Below, in pieces: positions 9,800-18,290 of a DNA stretch of 64,000 nucleotides; the first letter of the stretch is position 1, and each line of letters begins with the position of its first letter. Source of the DNA: Streptomyces sp. LX-29 (GTDB lineage Bacteria; Actinomycetota; Actinomycetes; Streptomycetales; Streptomycetaceae); NCBI RefSeq assembly GCF_029541745.1, contig NZ_CP089746.1, positions 4,101,559-4,165,558 of the forward strand, given 5' to 3'. A program made the translations under genes and the position numbers. The notes under the pieces were generated by a model that was not told where the DNA came from, did not search any database, and saw only the letters and a program-made list of their open reading frames with translations.

Positions 9800-9919
9800 A
9801 ACAACTGCATAACCGGGCATTTCCAGGCCCCCCAGCCTGGTTGATGGCCCACCACTAGCTCCACACGACAGCGCCTGCCCCAACAGGTGTGCCGCCCGTA
9901 CGATGCGGGCGAGTCGTAG

Positions 9920-9955
9920 ATCGCGCTGGACTCCGCCGGGTCCAGCGCGATTTTT
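9920..9955 (+). terminator. Rho-independent terminator of bldC
   Basis: Perfect 12-bp stem (9920-9931 with 9940-9951), 8-base loop, followed directly by TTTTC. It reads on the plus strand and is the first strong terminator after bldC. Confidence 0.85.
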
Positions 9956-10086
9956 CATGCCCGCGCGAAGGGGTGAACGCGCCGTCTACGAGGGCGGCGT
10001 GGCCGTGTCGGCCGGACCCGCCCCACCTCCTGCGGAGTCCGCATATTCCGTGCAAGGCGGCCCTTCAGGGCGGTGGGGGAGGGGGT

Positions 10087-10131
10087 GGAAGCGCTTCCCT
10101 GGGGGCACCCGAAAGGGTGGTGCAATTGCAC
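10087..10131. promoter_or_regulatory. Two perfect palindromes, GGAAGCGCTTCC and GTGCAATTGCAC
   Basis: GGAAGCGCTTCC at 10087-10098 resembles LacI-family operators with a central GCGC. GTGCAATTGCAC at 10120-10131 is AT-centred and overlaps a TTGCAC that could be a -35 element. Which gene they control is unclear, because only a possible tiny frame follows on the plus strand. Confidence 0.4.
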
Positions 10132-10369
10132 ATATTAAATTGACCTGTTGTAGGAGGGGTGTAAGTTGACCCCCTTTGGAAAGCCGTTCGGTGACTCCCG
10201 TCACATCGCATGCTGCTTGTCGTCACGTGCATACCTACGGTAAAGGGATTTCGGCCTTCCGTGCCGTGGAGGAAGAGGGCGCGGAAGGCGCATTGGATGC
10301 GTTCGCCGCGCGGAATCGAGCGCGTCTGTTTAGGCGCGTGAATCGCTGCCGAGGCGGCGCGGGGGTGGG

Positions 10370-10480
10370 TGGCTCTCCCGTGGGCGCCTCTGTCGTGAGT
10401 CCCGTGGGTGCCTCTGCCGTGGGTGCCTCTCCCGTGAGTCCCGTGGGGGCTTCTTCTCTGGGTGCCTCCCCCGTGGGCGG
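10370..10480. repeat. Degenerate GC-rich tandem repeat
   Basis: About seven imperfect copies of a 12-18-base unit containing cccgtgggtgcctct. In frame it reads PVGAS/VVS-like on one strand and PTGEA-like on the other. No gene is supported across it. Confidence 0.6.
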
Positions 10481-10701
10481 ATCGGATCCCTCCGCCAGGG
10501 ACGGGGCTGTCGCCGCCCGCGCGGGCCGACGTCCGGGCGGTGTCGGCCGTGTGAGGGCCGGAGTCGACGGCCGCCTGCGGCCGAGCGCTGCCGGCCATGC
10601 GGCGCCGGCCGGCGGTCGCGCGGCGAGGTACGGCGGCGGCGCGGCGCGGGACGGCAGTCGGGCGGTGCCGGTGGGAGCCGGCCGCGGGGAGCTGGACGGT
10701 G

Positions 10702-10938
10702 TCAGCCGCACGCGGTGCTCTTTCCGCCCTCTGCGGCGTCGGCGGCGCGCACGGCCTCCGCGGCGCGCACGGCCTCCGCGGCGCCCCTGTCGGCGCCTCG
10801 GGCCTCCTGGGGCTCCATCGCCAGCCGCAGCAGCCGGTGGCAGACCGGGCAGTGCCGGGTGGAATGGCGATACCCCATCGCCGCTGACAGATGGGCGCGT
10901 AACAACGCCCTGGTCTCATGCCTCGCGGTCGTCGTCAT
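10702..10938 (-). CDS. Small CxxC protein (DUF6274-like)
   Basis: A 78-residue protein from the ATG at 10938, chosen because GGGAGGTG lies 6-13 bases upstream; an in-frame start 10 codons further up lacks a site. The conserved part is TTTARHETRALLRAHLSAAM followed by HCPVCHRLLRLAME, a CxxC-H pattern that could hold a metal or be redox-active. The C-terminal third is an Ala/Glu/Arg repeat (AAEAVRAAEAVRAADAAEGG) that is probably disordered and looks like repeat growth. I associate it with a Streptomyces-specific unknown family often labelled DUF6274. It follows a gap that contains a terminator-like hairpin and the isolated tRNA-Asp. Confidence 0.72.
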   Translation of the reverse strand: MTTTARHETRALLRAHLSAAMGYRHSTRHCPVCHRLLRLAMEPQEARGADRGAAEAVRAAEAVRAADAAEGGKSTACG

Positions 10939-11015
10939 GAGCCGCACCTCCCGCGCGCCCCAGGCCACTTAAGTGATGGGTACCCCTGGTACGTGCCCCA
11001 GTCAAGACACGCAAA

Positions 11016-11043
11016 GGCCCGGATCCTCGTGCGGATCCGGGCC
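11016..11043 (-). terminator. 11-bp hairpin followed by TTT on the minus strand
   Basis: Arms 11016-11026 and 11033-11043 are exact, with a 6-base loop. Read on the minus strand it is followed by TTTGCG. It lies about 80 bases upstream of the CxxC gene start and only a few bases downstream of the possible CATAAT -10, so it could end a very short RNA or act as an attenuator. Confidence 0.55.
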
Positions 11044-11239
11044 CGTATCCATTATGAGCCAGCACCCTGGGGGTGGACAGTGTCATGGCCGTCGCACGCG
11101 TCCGCGCGGTCGTGCGGAGCGCGTCGCGCGCGGGATGGGCGGTGCGGCGTCGGCGGGTGGGACACGATGCGGTTCGCGGTGCCTGCCGTGCCGCCGTGGA
11201 GTCCGGTCCCGGGGCGGGCCGTTGGGGCCGCGCAAACAC

Positions 11240-11274
11240 CACGGCCCGCGATTCCAGGGGAATCGCGGGCCGTG
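11240..11274 (-). terminator. Terminator of the isolated tRNA-Asp
   Basis: Perfect 14-bp stem (11240-11253 with 11261-11274) with a 7-base loop, starting 10 bases after the tRNA 3' end on the minus strand and followed by GTGTTTG. Confidence 0.8.
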
Positions 11275-11283
11275 ATCCAGAGG

Positions 11284-11358
11284 CGGTCCTGACGGGATTT
11301 GAACCCGCGGCCTCCACCTTGACAGGGTGGCGAGCACTCCAAACTGCTCCACAGGACC
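11284..11358 (-). tRNA. tRNA-Asp(GTC), isolated copy
   Basis: Read on the minus strand: acceptor GGTCCTG pairs with CAGGACC, D-arm GAGCA/TGCTC, anticodon stem CCACC/GGTGG with loop CTGTCAA (anticodon GTC), T-arm GCGGG/CCCGT with TTCAAAT. The discriminator is G and no CCA is encoded. It is identical over 75 bases to the copy at 16003-16077. A TAGAGT (minus strand, 11396-11401) is a possible -10. Confidence 0.95.
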
Positions 11359-11579
11359 TTGCTTCGCTTCCCACCTCGGTGGGCTGCGGAGACAGACTCT
11401 ACAGCAGGTCAGGCCACCTGGTCGAACTCACTCTTGGCGACGGCGGGACTACGGGCGGACCGCGGCCGAACGGCGGCCGGCCGGCAGTCGGACGGCGGGT
11501 GGAACGAGCCTGGAACGGCTCGTTCCACGGGGTGCGCCGGGTGAGCGCCCGCCGGGTCGGCCGGCCGGCCGACCCGCAC

Positions 11580-14500
11580 CTAGGGTGCCGCGGCGTCGAT
11601 CGCCTTGACGATCCGCTTGTCCGAGATCGGGTACGCGGTGCCCAGGGCGTGCGCGAAGTAGCTCACCCGAAGCTCCTCGATCATCCAGCGGATCTCCCGG
11701 ACCTCGCGTGACACCGGGCGCCCCTGCGGGAACTGCTCCAGCAGCCAGAGGTACTCGTCCCGCATCTCGTGCACCTTCGCCATCCGGGTGCGGTCCCGCT
11801 CCGCGTTGTTCGGCAGCTGCTGCAGCCGGCGGTCGACGGCCACCAGGTAGCGCATCAGGTCCGGGAGGCGACGCACGCCGTGCTCGGTCACGAAGCCGGG
11901 CTTGACCAGCTCCCCCAGCTGTTCCCTGACGTCGGTCAGGGAGGGCAGCAGGACCGGGCTCTTGGTGGCCTTGAGCCGGCGTTCGCACGCCTGCCAGGCG
12001 GCCAGCACCTCCTGCACCTTGCGGACGGTGTCCAGGGTGGCGTCGGTGATGTCCGCGCGGACGGCGTCGAAGAGCTTGCGAAAGGACTCCTCGTCCCAGG
12101 CCGGACCGCCGCGGGCGGCGATCAGTCGGTCCGCGGCGGCCGAGACGCAGTCCTCGAAGAGCACCTGGACGCTGCCGTGCGGGCTGGCGGAGAGCGCCAG
12201 CTTGGCCTGGTTGGTCAGCTTGCCCTGGGCGAACTTCGCGGGGTTGGAGGGCAGGTTGAGCAGGATCAGCCGGCGGGTGCCGCGCCACATCGCCTGCTGC
12301 TGCTCGACCTCGGTGTCGAAGAGCCGCACGGCGACCGAGGCGCCCTCGTCGACCAGCGCCGGGTACGCCTTCACCGGCTGCCCCGCGCGGCGCGTCTCGA
12401 AGGTGCGCGGCAGGGTGCCGATCGTCCACTGGGTCAGCCCGGTGCGCTGCTCGATGCCCGCGCCCTCCTTGGAGGACTCGAAGGCGCGGGAGATGGCCGC
12501 GCGGGTCTTCGGCTTCAGCCGCAGCCGCAGCGCCTCCAGGTCCTTGTCCTCGGCGAGCTTGCGGCGTCGCTCGTCGACCACCCGGAAGGTGATCTTCAGG
12601 TGGTCCGGGACCTTCTCCAGATCCCAGTCCTCGGGGGCGATCTTCACCCCCTGCATGCGCTGGAGCTCACGGGCGAGGGTGACCGTCAGCGACTCCTGGA
12701 GCGGCACCGCGCCGTCCAGAAAGCGCTTGGCGTAGTTGGGGGCGGGGACGTAGGCGCGCCGGATCGGCTTGGGCAGGGACCGGATCAGCTCGGTGACGAG
12801 GTCCTCGCGCAGCCCGGGGATCTGCCAGTCGAAGCCCTCCGGGGTGACCTGGTTGAGCACCTGGAGCGGGATGTGGACGGTCACGCCGTCGGCGTCCGCG
12901 CCGGGCTCGAACTGGTACGTCACCTTGAACTTGAGGGACCCCTGGCGCCAGGTGTCCGGGTAGTCGTCCTTGGTGACGCCCTCCGCGCGCTCGTTGATGA
13001 GCATCGACTTCTCGAAGCTCAGCAGCTCCGGCTCGTCCCGCCGCTTGTGCTTCCACCAGGAGTCGAAGTGCGCGCCGGAGACGACGTGCGCGGGGATGCG
13101 CTGGTCGTAGAAGTCGAAGAGCGTCTCGTCGTCGACCAGGATGTCGCGGCGGCGGGCGCGGTGCTCCAGCTCCTCGACCTCGCCGAGCAGCTTGCGGTTG
13201 TCGTGGAAGAACTGGTGGTGGGTGCGCCAGTCGCCCTCGACCAGCGCGTTACGGATGAACAGGTCGCGGCTGGTCTCCGGGTCGATGCGGCCGTAGTTGA
13301 CCTTGCGCTGGGCGACGATCGGCACGCCGTAGAGCGTGACCTTCTCGTACGCCATCACCGCCGCCTGCTTCTGCTCCCAGTGCGGCTCGCTGTAGGTCCG
13401 CTTCACCAGGTGCTGGGCGAGCGGCTCGATCCACTCCGGCTCGATCCTGGCGTTGACCCGCGCCCACAGCCGGGAGGTCTCCACCAGCTCCGCCGACATG
13501 ATCCAGCGCGGTGGCTTCTTGAAGAGCGCGGAGCCGGGGAAGACGGCGAACTTGGCGCTGCGCGCGCCCAGGTACTCGTTGCCCTTGCCGGTCGTCTCCT
13601 TGCCGCCTTCCGCCACGACGCTCTTGAGCCCGACGTGGGACAACAGGCCGGCCAGCAGGGAGGTGTGGATGTGGTCGGGCGCCGCGTCCTGCTCGGACAG
13701 GTGGATGCCCATGGTCTTGGCGACCGTGCGCAGCTGGCTGTAGATGTCCTGCCACTCGCGTATGCGCAGGTAGTTGAGGAACTCAGAGCGGCACATGCGG
13801 CGGAAGGCGGAGGAGGACAGCACCTTCTGCTGCTCGCGGATGTACCGCCACAGGTTGAGGAAGGCCAGGAAGTCGGAGGACTCGTCCTTGAAGCGGGCGT
13901 GCTGCTGGTCCGCCTGCTGCTGCTTGTCCGACGGGCGCTCGCGCGGGTCCTGGATGGAGAGCGCGGAGGCGATCACCATGACCTCGCGGACGCAGTTGTT
14001 GCGGTCCGCCTCCAGGACCATGCGGGCCAACCGCGGGTCGACGGGGAGCTGCGAGAGCTTCCGCCCCATCTGGGTGAGCCGCTTTTTCGGGTCCTTCTGC
14101 GTGCCGTCGATGGCGCCCAGCTCCTCCAGGAGCTGCACGCCGTCCTTGATGTTGCGCCGGTCCGGCGGGTCGATGAACGGGAACTTCTCGATGTCCCCGA
14201 GCCCGGCGGCGGTCATCTGGAGGATGACGGAGGCCAGGTTGGTGCGGAGGATCTCGGCGTCGGTGAACTCCGGACGGCTCAGGAAGTCGTCCTCGGAGTA
14301 GAGCCGGACGCAGATGCCGTCGCTGGTGCGGCCGCAGCGGCCCTTGCGCTGGTTGGCGCTGGCCTGGCTGATCGGCTCGATGGGCAGCCGCTGCACCTTG
14401 GTGCGGTAGCTGTAGCGCGAGATGCGGGCCATGCCGGTGTCGATGACATAGCGGATGCCGGGGACGGTGAGCGAGGTCTCGGCGACGTTGGTCGCCAGCA

Positions 14501-15536
14501 CGATCCGGCGGCCGGTGTGGCGCTGGAAGACCCGGTGCTGCTCGGCGTGGGACAGCCGCGCGTACAGCGGCAGCACCTCGGTGAACGGCAGCGCCTTCCT
14601 GTTGAGCGCGTCGGCGGTGTCGCGGATCTCGCGCTCGCCGGAGAGGAAGACCAGGATGTCGCCCGACCCCTCGGCCTGGAGCTCGTCGACCGCGTCGCAG
14701 ATCGCGGTGATCTGGTCCCGATCGGCGTCGTCGCCGCCCTCCTCCAGCAGCGGGCGGTACCGCACCTCCACCGGATACGTGCGCCCGCTGACCTCGACGA
14801 TCGGCGCGTCGCCGAAGTGTCGGGAGAAGCGCTCCGGGTCGATGGTCGCCGAGGTGATGACGACCTTGAGGTCGGGTCGCCTGGGCAGCAGCTGGGCCAG
14901 GTAGCCGAGGATGAAGTCGATGTTGAGGCTGCGCTCGTGCGCCTCGTCGATGATGATCGTGTCGTAGGCGCGCAGCTCGCGGTCGGTCTGGATCTCGGCG
15001 AGCAGGATGCCGTCGGTCATCAGCTTGATGTGGGTGTCCTGGCTCACCTGGTCGGTGAAACGGACCTTCCAGCCGACCGACTCGCCCAGCGGGGTGCGCA
15101 GCTCCTCGGCGACGCGCTCGGCGACGGTGCGGGCGGCGATCCGGCGGGGCTGGGTGTGCCCGATCAGGCCCCGCACGCCGCGCCCCAGCTCCAGGCAGAT
15201 CTTGGGGATCTGGGTGGTCTTGCCGGAGCCGGTCTCACCCGCGACGATCACCACCTGGTGGTCCCGGATCGCCTCCAGGATCACGTCCTTCTTCTGGCTG
15301 ACCGGGAGCGACTCCGGGTAGTCGACCTCGGGTACCGCCGCCCGGCGTGTGGCCACGCGCAGCTCGGCTTGCTCGATGTCGGCGGCGATCTCGGAGAGCA
15401 CGGCGGAGCGCGCCTCTGGCTTACGGATCCGGCGCGCGCCGTCGAGCCGGCGGCCGAGCCGCTGCTGGTCGCGCAGCGTCAGCTCGGGCAGGCGGTCCAG
15501 CAGGGCGGGCAGGGCGGGGGCAGGCGTGGTGGACAT
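11580..15536 (-). CDS. hrpA: ATP-dependent RNA helicase HrpA
   Basis: HrpA is a DEAH-box RNA helicase; in E. coli it helps resolve stalled ribosomes and process mRNA. The 1318-residue length matches the bacterial family (about 1300). Walker A GETGSGKT lies at residues 100-107, the DEAH box (IIIDEAHERSLN) at about 197-200, SAT in VITSATIDPERF near 226, and motif VI in QRKGRCGRTSDG. After these come the helicase-associated/OB region and the long DUF3418 C-terminus specific to HrpA (from about residue 620, containing RRDILVDDETLFDFYDQRIP). The start is ATG, and the first conserved residues begin soon after. The gene lies between tRNA genes on the same strand but has its own upstream gap, so it is probably a single-gene unit. 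Confidence 0.96.
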   Translation of the reverse strand: MSTTPAPALPALLDRLPELTLRDQQRLGRRLDGARRIRKPEARSAVLSEIAADIEQAELRVATRRAAVPEVDYPESLPVSQKKDVILEAIRDHQVVIVAGETGSGKTTQIPKICLELGRGVRGLIGHTQPRRIAARTVAERVAEELRTPLGESVGWKVRFTDQVSQDTHIKLMTDGILLAEIQTDRELRAYDTIIIDEAHERSLNIDFILGYLAQLLPRRPDLKVVITSATIDPERFSRHFGDAPIVEVSGRTYPVEVRYRPLLEEGGDDADRDQITAICDAVDELQAEGSGDILVFLSGEREIRDTADALNRKALPFTEVLPLYARLSHAEQHRVFQRHTGRRIVLATNVAETSLTVPGIRYVIDTGMARISRYSYRTKVQRLPIEPISQASANQRKGRCGRTSDGICVRLYSEDDFLSRPEFTDAEILRTNLASVILQMTAAGLGDIEKFPFIDPPDRRNIKDGVQLLEELGAIDGTQKDPKKRLTQMGRKLSQLPVDPRLARMVLEADRNNCVREVMVIASALSIQDPRERPSDKQQQADQQHARFKDESSDFLAFLNLWRYIREQQKVLSSSAFRRMCRSEFLNYLRIREWQDIYSQLRTVAKTMGIHLSEQDAAPDHIHTSLLAGLLSHVGLKSVVAEGGKETTGKGNEYLGARSAKFAVFPGSALFKKPPRWIMSAELVETSRLWARVNARIEPEWIEPLAQHLVKRTYSEPHWEQKQAAVMAYEKVTLYGVPIVAQRKVNYGRIDPETSRDLFIRNALVEGDWRTHHQFFHDNRKLLGEVEELEHRARRRDILVDDETLFDFYDQRIPAHVVSGAHFDSWWKHKRRDEPELLSFEKSMLINERAEGVTKDDYPDTWRQGSLKFKVTYQFEPGADADGVTVHIPLQVLNQVTPEGFDWQIPGLREDLVTELIRSLPKPIRRAYVPAPNYAKRFLDGAVPLQESLTVTLARELQRMQGVKIAPEDWDLEKVPDHLKITFRVVDERRRKLAEDKDLEALRLRLKPKTRAAISRAFESSKEGAGIEQRTGLTQWTIGTLPRTFETRRAGQPVKAYPALVDEGASVAVRLFDTEVEQQQAMWRGTRRLILLNLPSNPAKFAQGKLTNQAKLALSASPHGSVQVLFEDCVSAAADRLIAARGGPAWDEESFRKLFDAVRADITDATLDTVRKVQEVLAAWQACERRLKATKSPVLLPSLTDVREQLGELVKPGFVTEHGVRRLPDLMRYLVAVDRRLQQLPNNAERDRTRMAKVHEMRDEYLWLLEQFPQGRPVSREVREIRWMIEELRVSYFAHALGTAYPISDKRIVKAIDAAAP

Positions 15537-15872
15537 ACGCGATCCAGGATCTCACTTCGCCGAAACGGCTGGCGAACCATTTCCGTCTGGGCCGGTCTGG
15601 GGGCTTATGCCCCGCTTGATTGCTTTAGCGGTTATCGCATGCGCGAAGGGTGCGGAGGGCGCGGGGCGGAGGCGGGGGGCGAGGAGCGACGGGGTGGACG
15701 ACGGCCTGCGGAGCGGCCTTCCCGGCGATCGAGCGGTCGCGGTCCATGCGTGCGCGGAACGAAGCCCGCAAAGGGTGAGCGCCGGCTGGGCCGGACGGGT
15801 GAGGCCGGGGTCCGGGACAGGGGCGGGGCGCAGGTGCGAGGTTGCGGGGGTGCGAAGTGGCGGGAGAACGCG
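15537..15872. other. hrpA promoter region
   Basis: About 335 bases between hrpA and the tRNA terminator. It presumably carries the hrpA promoter on the minus strand, but no consensus pair stands out. I see no gene. Confidence 0.45.
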
Positions 15873-15902
15873 AAAGGCCCTGATCCGAGGATCAGGGCCT
15901 TT
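15873..15902 (-). terminator. Terminator of the tRNA Glu-Asp-Phe operon
   Basis: 13-bp perfect stem (15873-15885 with 15890-15902) and a 4-base loop, just after tRNA-Phe on the minus strand; its 3' arm ends in TTT. It closes the tRNA transcript before hrpA. Confidence 0.85.
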
Positions 15903-15905
15903 CTG

Positions 15906-15982
15906 TGGTGGCTGGGGCCGGGGTCGAACCGGCGACCTTCCGCTTTTCAGGCGGACGCTCGTACCAACTGAGCTACCCAGCC
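15906..15982 (-). tRNA. tRNA-Phe(GAA)
   Basis: Minus strand: acceptor GGCTGGG/CCCAGCC, D-arm with GCTC/GAGC, anticodon stem TCCGC/GCGGA with loop CTGAAAA (GAA), T-arm GCCGG/CCGGC with TTCGACC. Discriminator A, and the 3' CCA is encoded (15906-15908), unlike the neighbouring tRNAs. Last gene of the cluster. Confidence 0.95.
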
Positions 15983-16002
15983 ACGCAACCTCGCGGCTGC
16001 AG

Positions 16003-16077
16003 CGGTCCTGACGGGATTTGAACCCGCGGCCTCCACCTTGACAGGGTGGCGAGCACTCCAAACTGCTCCACAGGACC
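16003..16077 (-). tRNA. tRNA-Asp(GTC), cluster copy
   Basis: Same 75-base sequence as the copy at 11284-11358; anticodon loop CTGTCAA gives GTC. It sits between tRNA-Glu and tRNA-Phe, and its 3' CCA is not encoded. Confidence 0.95.
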
Positions 16078-16115
16078 AAGCTCGTGCGAGCACTAGTCTC
16101 GCACATGATCTTACG

Positions 16116-16188
16116 TGCCCCCAACGGGATTCGAACCCGTGCTACCGCCTTGAAAGGGCGGCGTCCTGGGCCACTAGACGATGAGGGC
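16116..16188 (-). tRNA. tRNA-Glu(TTC)
   Basis: Minus strand: acceptor GCCCTCA/TGGGGGC (one G-U pair), anticodon stem CCGCC/GGCGG with loop CTTTCAA (TTC), T-arm CGGGT/TCCCG with the TTCGAAT type loop. First gene of the Glu-Asp-Phe cluster; no encoded CCA. Confidence 0.95.
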
Positions 16189-16234
16189 TGATGGCCCACC
16201 TTGTGCGCCTCTCGGCGCCGTCGGGGACGTGAGA

Positions 16235-16264
16235 AGCATATGGGATGTCGGGATGGTTCGCCAA
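16235..16264 (-). promoter_or_regulatory. Candidate promoter of the tRNA cluster
   Basis: On the minus strand TTGGCG (16264-16259), an 18-base spacer and TATGCT (16240-16235) precede tRNA-Glu by about 45 bases. The spacing and match to the housekeeping sigma consensus are reasonable. Confidence 0.5.
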
Positions 16265-16304
16265 AACGGTTTACCGCGAGGCCCCCGAAGCGCCCCGAAC
16301 GCGC

Positions 16305-18095
16305 TTATGACTCCTCCGGTAGATGGCGGCTGACCTCGGCCTTTGTCAGCCCGAGTCCATCCAGCTCGATCTCGTCCCAGACCTGGAGCCGATGGGTGTC
16401 GCGGTCCAGGTAGAGCACGGACGCCCGCACCTCGTCGGGTTCCGTGCCGCCGAACGCGCCGAACCCGGTGCCCCCGGTCGAGCCCCCGATCATCAGTCGG
16501 GTACCCCCCGGCAGCAGCTCGCTCTCCCGGTGGCGCGCATGGCCGGCCAGGACGAGCGGGACCGCGCCGTCGGCCTCCCGCGCGGCGGCCGGGTGGTGCG
16601 CGAGCGCGATGTCGACGGGGGTGCCGGCCGCGCGCTGGGCCCGAAGACCGGCGGCCAACCGCCGGCCCGCGCGGCGCTCGGTCGACTTGTCGTCGTCGGC
16701 GGCGGTCGCCGAGCGGTCGGCGGCGGACCGCGGAGCTCCGACGCCGGCGATGCGCAGCCCGGCGACGGTCACCGCGCGGCCGTCGTCCAGAACCGTCACT
16801 CCCCTGCGCCCGGAGAGGTACGCCTGTGTGTCGCGCGAGTCGCGGTCGCCGCGCACCCACACGTACGGGGCGCCGAGGTCGGAGACCGGGGCCAGGAAGC
16901 CGTTCTCGGCGGTGGTGCCGCGGCCGGTCGTGTCGCCCGTGTCGACGATGACGTCGATCTCGTACCGCTGCACGAGTGACCGGACCACGTGCCAGGACAG
17001 TGGGTTGAGACGGATGTCCGAGACGTGCAGCACCCGCATGGTCGTGGGGTCCGGCTGGTACGCGGGGAGGGTGGAGGTGGCCTCGTACACCTTGGTGACG
17101 TTGGCGACCAGGCGCGCCAACTCGCCCTGGTAGACGTCGAAGTCGTCGGCGATGGTCCGCGCGGAGCCCACCACCGCCGGGGCGCTGGAGAGCAGCCCCG
17201 AGTACCTCGGCTCCAGCACGGACTTCGGGTTCCAGGTGGCGTACGCCGCGACACCCGAGGAGGCGAGCAGCGCGAGCGCCAGCCCCCCGGCGGCCAGCGC
17301 GCGGCGCGGGCGTCGGAAGACGGCCAGGCCGAGCGCGGTGGCGCCGAAGGCCACCGCCGCGCAGGAGCGGATCGCCAGCTCACGGGTGCCGTGGACGACG
17401 TCGTCGGCGACCTCCTCCTGGAGCCCGGAGAGCCGCTCGGGGTGCTCCACCAGCGCCTCGGAGCGGACCGGATCGAGCCGGTCGACATCGACGTCCAGCC
17501 GGAGCGGGGCGCGATGGCTGCGGAATTCGAGCGAGCCGAGCGGGGACACGTCGATCGAGGTGCCGCCGGTGAGCGAGGGGCGCAGCGCCATCCGCGTCTC
17601 CATCGGGCCGACGGAGGCGTGGACGCCGCCGACGGCGAGCAGCCCCAGCCAGGAGCCGAGCACGGTGACGGCGATCAGGACGATCGCGCGGGGGAGCGGG
17701 CCCGAGGCCCGGAGGAGATCGGCGGAGTCGTCGGGGCGGAGACCCGGCTCGCCCGGGAAACGCGTCCCGCGCGGGCGGTGCTCCGGCGATCGGGCGCGGC
17801 GCCGTCGTCGTAGCCGTACGAGCGCCTCCCGGGCGCGCCGGGCCGCCTCCGCGGGGCTCCCGAGGGTCGTGGCCCCGGGTGCGCGCCGCGCGGTCGCGTG
17901 GTCGGTCGCACGCAAGCACCGGATGGTCGTGCGCAAGCGTCGGTCGGTCGTGCGCAAGCGCCGGACGGTCGTGCGGAGGCGCCGGGCGGCGGCCGGGAGG
18001 CGCGCGACGGCGGTGTGGAGCGGGCGGACCGGACGGAGCGGGCGGGCGGCGGCGGGGCCGGGCGGCGTGGTCCCGGACGGGGCGGTACGGGCCAT
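16305..18095 (-). CDS. Membrane-anchored metallophosphoesterase-like protein with altered active site
   Basis: About 596 residues from the ATG at 18095; this start is uncertain, and a TTG further down would remove the repeat region. Residues 1-95 are basic and include a 7-residue tandem repeat (RLRTTxR) encoded by a 21-bp repeat. Two hydrophobic segments follow (AIVLIAVTVLGSWLGLLAV and GGLALALLASSGVAAYA) around a periplasmic loop, then a C-terminal calcineurin-like domain. Of its motifs, HVSDIRLNP has Arg where DxH is usual, TGDTTGRG is kept, the GNHD position reads GDRDS, and LAHHP and AGHARH are kept. Two usual metal ligands are thus replaced. The family may be a sensor or an altered hydrolase. 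It is divergent from the metallopeptidase gene. Confidence 0.7.
   Translation of the reverse strand: MARTAPSGTTPPGPAAARPLRPVRPLHTAVARLPAAARRLRTTVRRLRTTDRRLRTTIRCLRATDHATARRAPGATTLGSPAEAARRAREALVRLRRRRRARSPEHRPRGTRFPGEPGLRPDDSADLLRASGPLPRAIVLIAVTVLGSWLGLLAVGGVHASVGPMETRMALRPSLTGGTSIDVSPLGSLEFRSHRAPLRLDVDVDRLDPVRSEALVEHPERLSGLQEEVADDVVHGTRELAIRSCAAVAFGATALGLAVFRRPRRALAAGGLALALLASSGVAAYATWNPKSVLEPRYSGLLSSAPAVVGSARTIADDFDVYQGELARLVANVTKVYEATSTLPAYQPDPTTMRVLHVSDIRLNPLSWHVVRSLVQRYEIDVIVDTGDTTGRGTTAENGFLAPVSDLGAPYVWVRGDRDSRDTQAYLSGRRGVTVLDDGRAVTVAGLRIAGVGAPRSAADRSATAADDDKSTERRAGRRLAAGLRAQRAAGTPVDIALAHHPAAAREADGAVPLVLAGHARHRESELLPGGTRLMIGGSTGGTGFGAFGGTEPDEVRASVLYLDRDTHRLQVWDEIELDGLGLTKAEVSRHLPEES
17904..17987. 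repeat. 21-bp tandem repeat, four copies
   Basis: Copies start at 17904, 17925, 17946 and 17967 (ggtcgtgcgcaagcg core). They encode a 7-residue basic repeat in the N-terminus of the minus-strand phosphoesterase-like protein, if its upstream start is used. Confidence 0.85.
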
Positions 18096-18290
18096 TGGGC
18101 CCGTATGCCCGTTTCCCGGCCCGCTATGCGGCGACCGGGGCGAGGGCACCCTCCGGGGTGCGGAGCTGGTGGCGGTGGGCGGTGTGGGATTCACGGGATG
18201 CGGGGCTTCCCGACGACCGGCGGTGCGCCCGGGTGGGCCGCGCGCGTGCGGGTCGGGGTCCGCGGGCCGTTCTTCGCGGACAATGGCGGC

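Larger units (their letters stand above)
9800..10701. other. 900-base gap after bldC
   Basis: The gap contains the bldC terminator, two perfect 12-base palindromes (10087, 10120), a GTGAC-N4-GTCAC inverted repeat at 10191-10204, and a low-complexity repeat block. GGAGGGG (10153-10159) precedes a TTG (10166) that opens a possible 25-codon frame ending near 10243. Longer frames on both strands through 10235-10711 are Pro/Ala/Thr- or Gly/Ala/Val-rich, which is what GC-rich repeats give in any frame. I do not call a gene. Confidence 0.5.
10939..11283. other. Gap between tRNA-Asp and the CxxC gene
   Basis: It holds two strong hairpins (listed separately) and a CATAAT at 11051-11056 on the minus strand that could be a -10 element placed immediately before the 11016-11043 hairpin. 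No frame is convincing. Confidence 0.5.

Noticed and set aside
10065..10919. Long frames on both strands over the region after bldC
   Set aside because: Composition is what GC-rich repeats give in every frame; there is no ribosome site, and the overlapping CxxC gene has better support.
11769..15971. 1400-codon open frame antisense to hrpA
   Set aside because: hrpA on the other strand has all helicase motifs. The antisense frame is a product of high GC at third positions and has no recognisable protein content.
11358..16003. Two identical 75-base tRNA-Asp genes 4.7 kb apart as attL/attR of an integrated element
   Set aside because: The interval contains only hrpA, a core gene with normal composition, and no integrase. 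Repeated tRNA-Asp genes are usual in Streptomyces.
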